Positions 8,236-16,076 of a stretch of DNA of 64,000 bases are shown in pieces. Below the pieces are notes generated by a model. That model saw nothing but the letters and a program-made list of their open reading frames with translations. It was not told where the DNA came from and did not search any database. Both the position numbers and the translations under genes were made by a program. Positions within the stretch are counted from its first letter, which is position 1, and the number at the start of each line of letters is the position of its first letter. This DNA comes from Clostridia bacterium (lineage in GTDB: Bacteria > Bacillota > DSM-521 > Neomoorellales > Neomoorellaceae): NCBI GenBank assembly GCA_030154265.1, contig JASKKH010000008.1, positions 1 to 64,000 on the forward strand. Direction: 5' to 3'.

Positions 8236-9585
8236 TTATTCTTGGTTTATTTCCTCTCTTCCCCGGCTTTGATTTACCAAAGCAGCCCGGCGTCGGGCTA
8301 AATCATAACGCCCTGACAAAGGCGTATCCGGTCTATCAAAATGTTCTTCAACTAACGGCGCAAACTGCCTAAGCCTGTCAATTATAGAAGGTCGGGCTGG
8401 CCAGGAAGTGCGTCGATATTGATTATAAACCTCTTGATATAGTTCACTAGTCTTCCGGGCAATTTTTGTCCAATCATATTCCTCTCTTACCAATTTACCG
8501 GCATTTGCCCTTAACTTCTTTGCTAACGACTCATCATGTAAAACTGCTAAAATATTATCGGCTAAAGAGCCAACATTGCCAGGAAATACCCGCATCCCAT
8601 CGATACCATGGGTAATAATTTCAGCTAATCCACCTGTTTCACTGGCAACTACAGGTGTCCCAGCTGCCATAGCTTCAAGAGCTACTATACCAAATGGTTC
8701 GTAAAGACTGGGGAAAACAGCTACACTTGCGGCTCGATAAAGTTGGTTGCGAGTATGGTCATCGATATAGCCCGCAAAACATACTTTATGACCTATACCT
8801 AACTCCCCTGCTCTATTCTTAAGTTGCCCTTCCATGGGCCCTTTACCAGCTATCACCAGTTTAGCTTCTGGGCATTTTTCCAGAATTTCTGGCATTGCTT
8901 CTAACAGTACCTGTACTCCCTTTTCTACTACCAGACGACCGACAAAGAAAATTATTTTTTCATGAGATGTAGCAAAGCATTTGCGAACCTGGGGGTCAAC
9001 ACTAGTTACCCGAAACTTTTTAGTATATACCCCATTAGGTATGATATTAATTTTGTCAGGTGGTAATTGAAATAATCCCTGAACTTCTTGACGCATATGT
9101 TGGCTACATACTATAACCTTCCAAGACTCATAAGTAAGCCACCATTCAACACTATTAATATAACGCTGCATCTCATTATATAGACCACTATTACGCCCGG
9201 CTTCTGTAGCATGGATTGTTGCAACTAAAGGTAATCTATAAGCATGCTTTAGAGCCCGAGCCGTGACAGCTGCTAACCAGTCATGAGCATGGATAATATG
9301 AAAAGGCCCATATTTACGCATAATAATTACCGCTTGTTCTATGAATCGAGCATTTAACTGCAATACCCAAGTAATAAAATCAGGGGTATGAATGGGGTAT
9401 GGTTCTACTCGATGGACAATTACACCATTTTCTCTTCTTTCAGAAGCCCCTCCAGACTGACCAATAGTTAAGACATGAACTTCATGACGAGCAGCTGCTA
9501 AAGAAATTGCCAAATCTTCCACATGGCGAGCCAAGCCGCCGACATTTTTAGGAGGATATTCCCAGGAAAGCATTAAAATACGCAT
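8236..9585 (-). CDS. GT4 family glycosyltransferase, glycogen-synthase-like
   Basis: Encodes 449 residues with a two-Rossmann GT-B fold. The N-terminus MRILMLSWEYPPKNVGGLAR holds the GG loop that binds the nucleotide-sugar phosphate; FFVGRLVVEKG starts the second domain; EPFGIVALE at residues ~295-303 is the E-x7-E donor-binding motif. The C-terminal ~45 residues are Arg-rich and lie outside the catalytic fold. Proteins of this type, next to GH57 and DUF4912 genes, are annotated as glycogen synthases or as other alpha-glucosyltransferases; the acceptor is not visible in sequence. The TnpB relic lies immediately downstream, 14 bases from the stop. Confidence 0.88.
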   Translation of the reverse strand: MRILMLSWEYPPKNVGGLARHVEDLAISLAAARHEVHVLTIGQSGGASERRENGVIVHRVEPYPIHTPDFITWVLQLNARFIEQAVIIMRKYGPFHIIHAHDWLAAVTARALKHAYRLPLVATIHATEAGRNSGLYNEMQRYINSVEWWLTYESWKVIVCSQHMRQEVQGLFQLPPDKINIIPNGVYTKKFRVTSVDPQVRKCFATSHEKIIFFVGRLVVEKGVQVLLEAMPEILEKCPEAKLVIAGKGPMEGQLKNRAGELGIGHKVCFAGYIDDHTRNQLYRAASVAVFPSLYEPFGIVALEAMAAGTPVVASETGGLAEIITHGIDGMRVFPGNVGSLADNILAVLHDESLAKKLRANAGKLVREEYDWTKIARKTSELYQEVYNQYRRTSWPARPSIIDRLRQFAPLVEEHFDRPDTPLSGRYDLARRRAALVNQSRGREEINQE

Positions 9586-9945
9586 AACCCGTCACCTTTT
9601 CGAAAGTTTTTTACTTTCTTAGTTTGGCAGGCTCGACCATTCTTATACCCAAAATTAAAGCTGTTAAAATCACCAGATCCTCTGCCTGAACACCTGGCCG
9701 TTATCATACTTCACTCTAATTACATATGTATAAGAATAAACGGCATCAGTTTGCCAGTTAACATTAAAAAAGGTATGCTATGTAATACTCATATGCCTCA
9801 AATCTCTCACGAAGCCACCGTTGCTTGTCTCGGTGGTAGTTCACAGATTGAAAGATAGTACAATACTGCTATATATTATTACTGCATATTTTAATTTAAG
9901 GAAATTAACCATAAATACATAGTGATTTTTATGGAGGTACCTGGT
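9586..9945. other. 360-base divergent intergenic region with a small coding remnant
   Basis: It separates the leftward GT4 gene from rightward galT. Near 9802-9836 there is a CCACCG/CGGTGG hairpin without a T run. On the minus strand from 9762 to 9670 a 30-codon frame reads VNWQTDAVYSYTYVIRVKY and onward to a TGA, a beta-strand-rich pattern interrupted upstream by stops; it looks like the leftover end of a lost gene, but I cannot name it. The galT promoter is at the right end. Confidence 0.35.
9848..9877 (+). promoter_or_regulatory. Candidate sigma-A promoter of galT
   Basis: TTGAAA at 9848-9853 and TATATT at 9872-9877 are separated by 18 bases (17 to the overlapping ATATAT). It lies about 70 bases before the galT start, in an AT-rich stretch. 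Confidence 0.55.
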
Positions 9946-10941
9946 ATGCCCGAATTACGCCAAGACCCAGTAAGTAAAAATTGGATAATAATAGCTACTG
10001 AAAGAGCCAAACGACCTTCAAGTTTTAAGTCTATTCAGGAAGGAAAAAATAGCAGTAGTAATTGTCCCTTTTGTCCAGGTCACGAAACAGAAACCCCCTC
10101 TGAAGTCCTATGTTTTAGAGATAAAGATACTAAACCAAATACTCCGGGCTGGCAAGTCCGGGTAGTTCCAAATAAATACGCGGCCCTGTCTCCTGAAGCT
10201 GAAGTCTCTACAAATAAAGATAACTTCTTCCATTCCATGAATGGTATGGGTGTCCATGAAGTCATTATCGAAGGACCGGAACATGATAAGTTTTTTAGTG
10301 AACTTAAACATGAACATGCTACACTTATTCTCAAAGCATGGCAACAACGCCATAGACAATTACAACAAAATAAAAATTTAAAATACATTCAGATTTTCAA
10401 AAACCATGGTAAGGCAGCCGGGGCTTCCCTCGAACACCCTCACAGCCAACTTATTGCTACACCTTTGATACCAACTTCGACCCAGATGGAAATTGAAAGG
10501 TTAAAAAGTTACCATGATGAGAATAACAGTTGCCTAATTTGTGATTTATTAATTAAAGAATTAGAAGCAGGATTTCGGATTATAACCATCAACAAAGATT
10601 TTATAGCTTTTTGCCCCTTTGCTTCCCGTTTTCCAATGGAAACATGGATAGTACCCCAACAACATCAAGCTAGCTTTAATGAATGTAAAGAAGAACAACT
10701 CGAGATGTTAGCAGCGACCCTACAGGATATACTAGGCAGGCTCAGGCAAATAGCTGATGATCCTCCTTTTAATCTTGTTCTATACACTGCCCCTTTACAA
10801 CAAAAAGAACAATTATACCACTGGCACTTTAAGTTATTACCCAGATTATCTATCGTTGCAGGGTTTGAGTTAGGTACAGGAATTCATATTAATCCTACTC
10901 CCCCGGAAATTGCTGCCCAATACTTTAATAAGAATGAATAA
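9946..10941 (+). CDS. galT: Galactose-1-phosphate uridylyltransferase
   Basis: Encodes 331 residues from the ATG at 9946. This start is chosen over an in-frame start 24 bases upstream because GGAGG lies 8 bases before it and the protein then begins PELRQDPVSKNWIIIA as in the family. It exchanges UMP between UDP-glucose and galactose-1-phosphate (Leloir pathway). The CPFC motif near residue 40 and later Cys/His residues are the metal site; HPHSQ near residue 165 contains the nucleophilic His that becomes uridylylated. Neither galK nor galE is nearby, so it may instead serve nucleotide-sugar supply for the polysaccharide cluster around it. Confidence 0.92.
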   Translation: MPELRQDPVSKNWIIIATERAKRPSSFKSIQEGKNSSSNCPFCPGHETETPSEVLCFRDKDTKPNTPGWQVRVVPNKYAALSPEAEVSTNKDNFFHSMNGMGVHEVIIEGPEHDKFFSELKHEHATLILKAWQQRHRQLQQNKNLKYIQIFKNHGKAAGASLEHPHSQLIATPLIPTSTQMEIERLKSYHDENNSCLICDLLIKELEAGFRIITINKDFIAFCPFASRFPMETWIVPQQHQASFNECKEEQLEMLAATLQDILGRLRQIADDPPFNLVLYTAPLQQKEQLYHWHFKLLPRLSIVAGFELGTGIHINPTPPEIAAQYFNKNE

Positions 10942-10946
10942 AAAAC

Positions 10947-10976
10947 AAACCCTTCGCCATAATTGGTGAAGGGTTT
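10947..10976 (-). terminator. Terminator between galT and the CBM gene
   Basis: AAACCCTTCGCC pairs with GGTGAAGGGTTT (one wobble). On the minus strand it is followed by GTTTTTTATT, which ends the leftward CBM gene; on the plus strand the T run is weak but the hairpin could also stop galT. Confidence 0.75.
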
Positions 10977-10982
10977 AAAATT

Positions 10983-11360
10983 TTATTGACCGCCGTTATG
11001 AATTTCAAAACTCCAATTAATGCCACCATTATTGTCCCAGTTATTGGCACTGTCTTTAAAACAGATATTTAAACGACTAGCATCTTCAATCTTAATGTTT
11101 TTGACCCAACCGTAACCGGTACGTTCCATACGGTGATCATAAACGTTTTGCCAGTTATTGGAGCTACCATAACCGGTACGCATCCATACCTGGTCAGCGC
11201 CCGATTTATCAAGTAATCCATAGTAAAGAACAGTTACTTCTTCTCCAGAAGTAATAGGTACAGGATCTACTACAACCCCACCAGGATATTCAGCAGCTCG
11301 CATTTCTTGTAACCGCGTTCTATTGTCACTAATAAAGCGACTACGGTTTTTATCACCCAA
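10983..11360 (-). CDS. Stand-alone carbohydrate-binding module, CBM25/CBM53-like
   Basis: Encodes 125 residues from a TTG start; GGAGG lies 9 bases upstream. There is no signal peptide and no catalytic domain. After a ~28-residue basic lead, the remainder follows the starch-binding CBM25/53 pattern: an EEVTVLYYGLL strand, Trp and Tyr residues in WMRTGYGSSNNWQNVYDHRM, a LNICFKDSANNWDNN turn and a final INWSFEI strand. Aromatic residues at these positions bind alpha-glucan. Being cytoplasmic and beside glucan-building enzymes, it may tether proteins to storage granules. That function is inferred; the fold call is by motif only. Confidence 0.65.
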   Translation of the reverse strand: MGDKNRSRFISDNRTRLQEMRAAEYPGGVVVDPVPITSGEEVTVLYYGLLDKSGADQVWMRTGYGSSNNWQNVYDHRMERTGYGWVKNIKIEDASRLNICFKDSANNWDNNGGINWSFEIHNGGQ

Positions 11361-11443
11361 AGTTTTTTACCTCCCTAAGAAGTTTTTAAATTATTTTTCC
11401 CCAGGGAGTTAGTTTACTATTCAGATTAAGCCCGCACTTTTGT

Positions 11444-12598
11444 TTAGGCTAAGCCAGCGTTTTTCATTGTCTCTATGTTTTTCTTATAATCTTCATAAAT
11501 ATGGACTAACTCTTTATCAAAGAGAGGACGTTTAAGCTCTACAGCCATTGATCTAACTTCTGATAAAATACCTTGTGCATCCTCTTCTGAAAGTTTAATT
11601 CCATATTCAGCAAATTTTGCTTTAATTGAAGCAGTACCAGAGTGTTTACCGATTACAATCTGACGTTCCAAGCCTACTTCTTCAGGTGTTATAACTTCAT
11701 AAGTGCGAGGATCTTTTAAAGCCCCGTCAGCATGTATACCTGACTCATGAGCAAACATGTTGGTACCTACAATTGCTTTCCAACTGGGCAGGTCACGTCC
11801 TGCTGCTAATGATACATATCTAGCTAAATCTAAGAATTGTTTTGTATCATAATTGAGATCTATGTTGTGTAGGTATTTTAAGGCCATAACTACTTCTTCC
11901 AGTGCAGCATTACCTGCACGTTCACCCAATCCTACAACTGTTACCCCAGCCCATGTGGCTCCAGCACGGATACCGGCTAAGGTATTAGCAGTAGCTAGAC
12001 CAAAGTCGTTATGCATATGCAACTCTACATCAATACCTACTGTATCTATAAGCCATTTGATTTTATCATAAACACTAAAGGGATCTAAGATACCTATTGT
12101 ATCACAAAAACGCAAACGGTCAGCACCAGCATTCTTGGCTGCTTCAGCAAACTGGATTAAATAGTCGGGATCTGTACGACTGGCATCTTCAGCGTTGACA
12201 GATACATAAAGGTTATGTTTCTTAGCAAATTCACATGCCTTAGACATTGCTTCAATAACCTTCTCACGGGTGCTATTTAACTTATTTTTAATATGAATAT
12301 CAGAGGTTGATATTGAAATAGCTACAGCATCACAACCGCAATCAATAGAATGCTGGATATCACTAATTACTGCCCGGTTCCAGCCCATAATGCTAGCATT
12401 TAAACCTGCATCGACAATATCCTTAATGGCTTTCTTTTCATCGCCACCCATTACTGGTATACCAACTTCAATCTGATCAACCCCGATGGCATCCAGCATT
12501 TTAGCAATACGTATTTTTTCACTGTTAGCAAAAACTACGCCCGCTGTTTGCTCACCATCCCGTAATGTTGTATCGACAATTTTAATTTTTCTGGTCAT
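11444..12598 (-). CDS. nifV: Homocitrate synthase-like (NifV/LeuA superfamily) enzyme
   Basis: Encodes 384 residues from the ATG at 12598, which has AAAGGAG 7 bases upstream; the frame is open 31 codons further but that extension is not family-like. DRE-TIM motif VDTTLRDGEQ near residue 6, the metal-binding HMHNDFG and the GLGERAGNAALEEV signature place it among acetyl-CoA-condensing enzymes. It lacks the LeuA C-terminal regulatory domain, which fits NifV-type homocitrate synthase. No nif genes are nearby, so it could instead be an Re-citrate synthase, as in some anaerobic Clostridia, or a related condensing enzyme. Substrate assignment is therefore open. Confidence 0.72.
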   Translation of the reverse strand: MTRKIKIVDTTLRDGEQTAGVVFANSEKIRIAKMLDAIGVDQIEVGIPVMGGDEKKAIKDIVDAGLNASIMGWNRAVISDIQHSIDCGCDAVAISISTSDIHIKNKLNSTREKVIEAMSKACEFAKKHNLYVSVNAEDASRTDPDYLIQFAEAAKNAGADRLRFCDTIGILDPFSVYDKIKWLIDTVGIDVELHMHNDFGLATANTLAGIRAGATWAGVTVVGLGERAGNAALEEVVMALKYLHNIDLNYDTKQFLDLARYVSLAAGRDLPSWKAIVGTNMFAHESGIHADGALKDPRTYEVITPEEVGLERQIVIGKHSGTASIKAKFAEYGIKLSEEDAQGILSEVRSMAVELKRPLFDKELVHIYEDYKKNIETMKNAGLA

Positions 12599-12723
12599 GC
12601 TTTCACTCCTTTGAACATTTTCGTTTGGGCATATCCCTAATATATTCTTTATAAAATAATAAATTTCCTGCCAAAGAATATAATTCGTCATAAAATATTA
12701 AAATTCCTTCTTGCTAGCTTATA

Positions 12724-13557
12724 TTATAAATTATTCCTTTTTCCGTTTAACCAATTTTTACTAGCATATTTATTTTTTAACTCTTTAAGAAAGGTAATTT
12801 CCTCTTCACTCAGTTCTCCGGGCACAAACTCTATACCATATACTTTAGTAAAGGCCTCTTTAATTTTTAACTTAACCTGCCTGGCTTCCACTTTGACACC
12901 TAAAATTTCTTCCAAACCGCAAGCTTGTTTATAGAATTTTGACTTAAGATACTCGCGTAATTTTTCTGAAGGCATTTTCAGGACACTAAAAAAATCTTCT
13001 ACATTTAGAGAAATTATAATGGAGCCATGCTGAAGTACAACACCGCCTTTTCGCGTCTGAGCACTACCAACAAGCTTACGGCTATTACAAGTTATTTCGT
13101 ACCAGGATGGTGCATCAAAACAAGCAGTAGTTGTATGTCTGTTTAAATTTCCTTTGCGCCCGGAAACGATCTCCGCTGGTACTCCCAGTTCCTTTAATCC
13201 CTCGACTAAAGCAGTAGATAACCGCAAGTAGGAAGAACGCACACCTCCTGTCATTAGAGGATGGTCTTCTCTTGCGACTATACTATAAGTAACTTCATTA
13301 TCATGGAAAACAGCACGTCCGCCTGTTATACGCCGGACTAATCCAAAACCTCTTTCTTGTACAGCTTCAACATCAATTTCCTTATGAACATCCTGAAAAT
13401 ATCCTAAAGATATTGTTGGTGGTGTCCAGCCGTAAAATCGTAAAGTAGGTAGCATTTTACCTTTTTGATGTTTTAGAAGAATGGCCTCATCTATGGCCAT
13501 ATTGGTATACGGATCGGATTTGCCTGTATCTAAGAGTCGCCAAGTTTCCGTTGACAT
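12724..13557 (-). CDS. lipM: Octanoyltransferase LipM (lipoate-protein ligase family)
   Basis: Encodes 277 residues of the BPL/LplA fold. LRFYGWTPPTISLGYFQ and RRITGGRAVFHDNEVTYS are the acyl-binding motifs. A Cys at residue 146 (TTACFDAPS) matches the acyl-enzyme Cys of LipM, which moves octanoate from acyl-carrier protein to GcvH; ligases lack it. The gene is directly downstream of gcvH, its expected acceptor. A weak terminator lies between the two, followed by a TATAATATATTATAA stretch that may be a separate promoter. LipL or LplA alternatives are less likely because of the Cys position. Confidence 0.8.
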   Translation of the reverse strand: MSTETWRLLDTGKSDPYTNMAIDEAILLKHQKGKMLPTLRFYGWTPPTISLGYFQDVHKEIDVEAVQERGFGLVRRITGGRAVFHDNEVTYSIVAREDHPLMTGGVRSSYLRLSTALVEGLKELGVPAEIVSGRKGNLNRHTTTACFDAPSWYEITCNSRKLVGSAQTRKGGVVLQHGSIIISLNVEDFFSVLKMPSEKLREYLKSKFYKQACGLEEILGVKVEARQVKLKIKEAFTKVYGIEFVPGELSEEEITFLKELKNKYASKNWLNGKRNNL

Positions 13558-13593
13558 ATTTAAGCCTCCAGAAAACCTTATAATATATTATAA

Positions 13594-13616
13594 CAAAAGC
13601 CAGCAAATCCTGGCTT
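13594..13616 (-). terminator. Weak terminator/attenuator between gcvH and lipM
   Basis: AAGCCAG/CTGGCTT stem with a 5-base loop followed by TTTGTT on the minus strand. The short stem and broken T run suggest partial termination. Confidence 0.5.
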
Positions 13617-13656
13617 GCCGGCTTAAATATAAATTTATTTATTTTATTTTCCTTGC

Positions 13657-14052
13657 TTATTCTTCCCCCTTTTCCTCCTTAACTAGTTGCAGGTATTGGA
13701 AAGCATTCATCAGGTCATTAACCTCATCCTGATTATCCATCTCTACTTCTAATAACCATCCCTTATTATAGGGGTCATTATTAACATCCTGTGGTTCATC
13801 CAGGATGGCTTCATTCACACTAACCACTTTTCCGCTAACAGGAGCATAAATATCAGAAGCTGACTTGATAGACTCAATAACACCTAAAACATCGCCAGCT
13901 GATAGCGTGTCACCAACCTGGGGTAGCTCCACAAAGACAATATCGCCTAAAGACTCCTGTGCATAATCAGTAATACCCACACGAACAACATTACCTTTAA
14001 CTTCTACCCATTCATGCTCTTTGCTATAATATAGATTTTCCGGAACGTTCAT
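13657..14052 (-). CDS. gcvH: Glycine cleavage system H protein
   Basis: Encodes 131 residues, the usual length. Lys63 within ESIKSASDIYAPVSG is the lipoylation site; DIVFVELPQVGD and the GWLLEVEM C-terminal strand are standard. GcvH shuttles the aminomethyl group in glycine cleavage and is also the entry point for lipoate in Firmicutes. Here no gcvP is in the window and the upstream gcvT is destroyed, so this copy may survive for lipoyl relay with LipM rather than for glycine oxidation. That is inference; other gcv genes could lie elsewhere. A GGAGG site precedes the ATG. Confidence 0.93.
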   Translation of the reverse strand: MNVPENLYYSKEHEWVEVKGNVVRVGITDYAQESLGDIVFVELPQVGDTLSAGDVLGVIESIKSASDIYAPVSGKVVSVNEAILDEPQDVNNDPYNKGWLLEVEMDNQDEVNDLMNAFQYLQLVKEEKGEE

Positions 14053-14065
14053 CTTTTTATCCTCC

Positions 14066-14353
14066 TTATTTTTTCTTTGAACGTCGATAAAAAGGAAAAC
14101 CCTCCACTTTTACCCTACTTGAACGGCCGCAGATATTAACCTCCAATTCTGTCCCAATTTGACTTATGCCTGTTTTACAAGACATAAATTAACATTTTAA
14201 AGAAACAGAGCTGCCTCTAATCGAAGGGTACTGATTATGTTCCTCAATAATACCTGAATACTGAATAGGCATCAACCATCCACCAACCTCAGCCATTTTA
14301 CTCCCTAAAGCTACGTGTTCTTCATAAAGAGGCGTTTTTTTCAAATCAGTCAT
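14066..14353 (-). pseudogene. gcvT: gcvT remnant: aminomethyltransferase with its middle deleted
   Basis: The minus strand has AGAGGTGA then ATG at 14353, and reads [20 protein letters not shown] with a [17 protein letters not shown] continuation: the intact start of a GcvT. After about 41 residues similarity ends, and a TAA stops the frame at 14191-14189 (54 residues). In the same frame beyond the stop, the last ~33 residues read GISQIGTELEVNICGRSS and then FPFYRRSKK to a TAA at 14066, the normal end of a GcvT, 13 bases before gcvH. A normal GcvT has about 365 residues, so roughly 290 are missing. This is a gene with a large internal deletion, not two small genes. Confidence 0.85.
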
Positions 14354-14387
14354 CTATATTCACCTCTTTCCAACTTTATGCCCTGAC

Positions 14388-14420
14388 AAAAAAAGCCCTC
14401 ACCATTTAAAATAGTAAGGG
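14388..14420 (-). terminator. Terminator of the sdaAB-sdaAA operon
   Basis: CCCTTAC/GTGAGGG stem (one G-T pair) followed by CTTTTTTT on the minus strand, 28 bases past the sdaAA stop. Confidence 0.75.
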
Positions 14421-14447
14421 TCTCTCTTCTTTTATATATAATTTAAA

Positions 14448-15335
14448 CTAAAGATTTTCTAATTTATCCTTAATTAACTTCTTGGCTGAGGGGCAACCTG
14501 CTAAACCGCCAATTCCTGTTTCTCTTAACGAGGGTGGCATAACACGCCCAACTTCAACCATAGCAGTAATAATCTCATCAAAAGGAATATAACAACAAAT
14601 ACCTGCTAAAGCAATATCAGCCGCTGCTAGAGCATGGGCAGCACATATGGCGTTACGGTTGACGCATGGTATTTCGACCAAACCGCCAACTGGATCGCAA
14701 ACTAATCCCAGAAGGCCTTGAAGGGCTATTCCTGAAGCGACAGCTGCCTGTTTGGCTTCTCCTCCTATTATTTCTACTGCCGCTGCAGCAGCCATAGCAG
14801 TGGCAACTCCACATTCCGCTTGACAACCCAAGGCTGCCCCGGATAAATTGGCTTGTCGAGCTGTAATCATCCCAATGCCCGCTGCCGTAAACAATCCTTT
14901 AACTAACTTCTCTTCTTCAAGGTTTTTTTCAGCCTCTAAAGCAAATAATACTCCGGGTAAGATACCACAAGAACCTGCCGTAGGAGCAGCTACCACTCTA
15001 CCCATAGCAGCATTAACCTCAGCCACTGCCATTGCAATAGCACTGGCACGTGCACTTGTTGTCCCAGAAACACTAAGGCCGGCCAAACGTCTTTCTTCTA
15101 AACGTTTGCCGCCACCCCCAACCAGGCCAGTAGGTGAACAAATATCTTCATTTATTCCTTTATCAGCTGCCTCACGCATAATCTGGAGCCTTTTTGCCAT
15201 AACATCATAAATTTCTTTTTCGGATTTTCCTTCTTCTTCTGCCTGAAAACGCATAACAACATCAGCAATTGTTTTTACTTCTTCATTTACTAAGGAAAGG
15301 AGTTCAGACATACTGTTAAATTTATATGGGTTCAA
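14448..15335 (-). CDS. sdaAA: L-serine dehydratase, iron-sulfur-dependent, alpha subunit
   Basis: Encodes up to 295 residues. Together with SdaAB it deaminates L-serine to pyruvate and ammonia using an oxygen-labile [4Fe-4S] cluster. The PTAGSCGILPGVL motif and the scattered Cys residues (QAECGVA, VCDPVGG, PCVNRNA, GCPSA) supply cluster ligands. The reported start is a TTG overlapping the sdaAB stop by 14 bases; an ATG at 15311 (MSELLSLV) is an alternative. The overlap implies coupled translation with sdaAB. Next to gcv relics it may reflect a former glycine/serine module. Confidence 0.9.
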   Translation of the reverse strand: MNPYKFNSMSELLSLVNEEVKTIADVVMRFQAEEEGKSEKEIYDVMAKRLQIMREAADKGINEDICSPTGLVGGGGKRLEERRLAGLSVSGTTSARASAIAMAVAEVNAAMGRVVAAPTAGSCGILPGVLFALEAEKNLEEEKLVKGLFTAAGIGMITARQANLSGAALGCQAECGVATAMAAAAAVEIIGGEAKQAAVASGIALQGLLGLVCDPVGGLVEIPCVNRNAICAAHALAAADIALAGICCYIPFDEIITAMVEVGRVMPPSLRETGIGGLAGCPSAKKLIKDKLENL

Positions 15336-15981
15336 TCTGAATCACCCTTTCCATCATTGGTAAGGCTTTTATAGCTGTAACTAATCCTTGGGAAACTATT
15401 TGGTCGGTTTCAGCAACCATTAATGCTTGGGCTCCAGCTGCCGTCCGTGAAACCCGCATATGAGCAATATTAACTCCAGCACTTGCTAACAATGCGGTTA
15501 CTGCAGCAACAACCCCTGGACGATCTGGATAGGCTGCCACTATTGTTGGTAAATCTCCTGACAATTCAACATCAAAAGAGTCGATTTTTTTAACTACCAC
15601 ATGTCCCCCACCTACAGAACAAGCTAAAACCTCAACTTCTTGATTTTTACCCTTTAATTTAATTAGAGCTGAATTAGGATGAACTTCTCCTAAGTCCTTT
15701 GTCTTAAAAATTATTTCCAATCCTTTACCAGAGGCTATTTTGAGAGCCTCCCGTACTCTTTCATCATCAACATTTAAACTAAGAAGGCCAGCTACTAAAG
15801 CCCGATCGGTACCATGCCCACGATATGTACTGGCGAACGAACCATGTAACAAAATTTCACACTTTAAAGGTTGTTCGCCTAAAATGGCCCGAGCCAGACG
15901 GCCAATGCGTACAGCGCCAGCCGTATGAGAACTGGATGGACCAATCATCACTGGGCCAATGATGTCAAAGGCATCCGTCAT
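15322..15981 (-). CDS. sdaAB: L-serine dehydratase, iron-sulfur-dependent, beta subunit
   Basis: Encodes 219 residues. The N-terminal ~140 residues contain the GPSSSHTAGAVRIGR serine-binding segment and the HGSFASTYRGHGTDRALV motif typical of the beta chain. Residues ~145-219 are an ACT domain (RPGVVAAVTALLASAGVNI), a likely allosteric site. It is the first gene of the two-gene operon with sdaAA. An AAGGAGC site lies before the ATG. No specific operator was recognised in the AT-rich upstream gap. Confidence 0.92.
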   Translation of the reverse strand: MTDAFDIIGPVMIGPSSSHTAGAVRIGRLARAILGEQPLKCEILLHGSFASTYRGHGTDRALVAGLLSLNVDDERVREALKIASGKGLEIIFKTKDLGEVHPNSALIKLKGKNQEVEVLACSVGGGHVVVKKIDSFDVELSGDLPTIVAAYPDRPGVVAAVTALLASAGVNIAHMRVSRTAAGAQALMVAETDQIVSQGLVTAIKALPMMERVIQIEPI

Positions 15982-16076
15982 ATTTCATTGCTCCTTATTA
16001 TTATAACTCCTTAATTATAAATAACTTATTAATTTATATTTATTACATTCCAGTTAATTACTATTTTTAAATTAAC

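Noticed and set aside
9802-9836. CCACCG/CGGTGG hairpin upstream of galT as a terminator or riboswitch
   Set aside because: No T run on either strand and no conserved aptamer core.
14354-14447. Glycine riboswitch upstream of gcvT
   Set aside because: The stretch is short and holds only the sdaAA terminator and a ribosome site; no glycine aptamer cores were seen.
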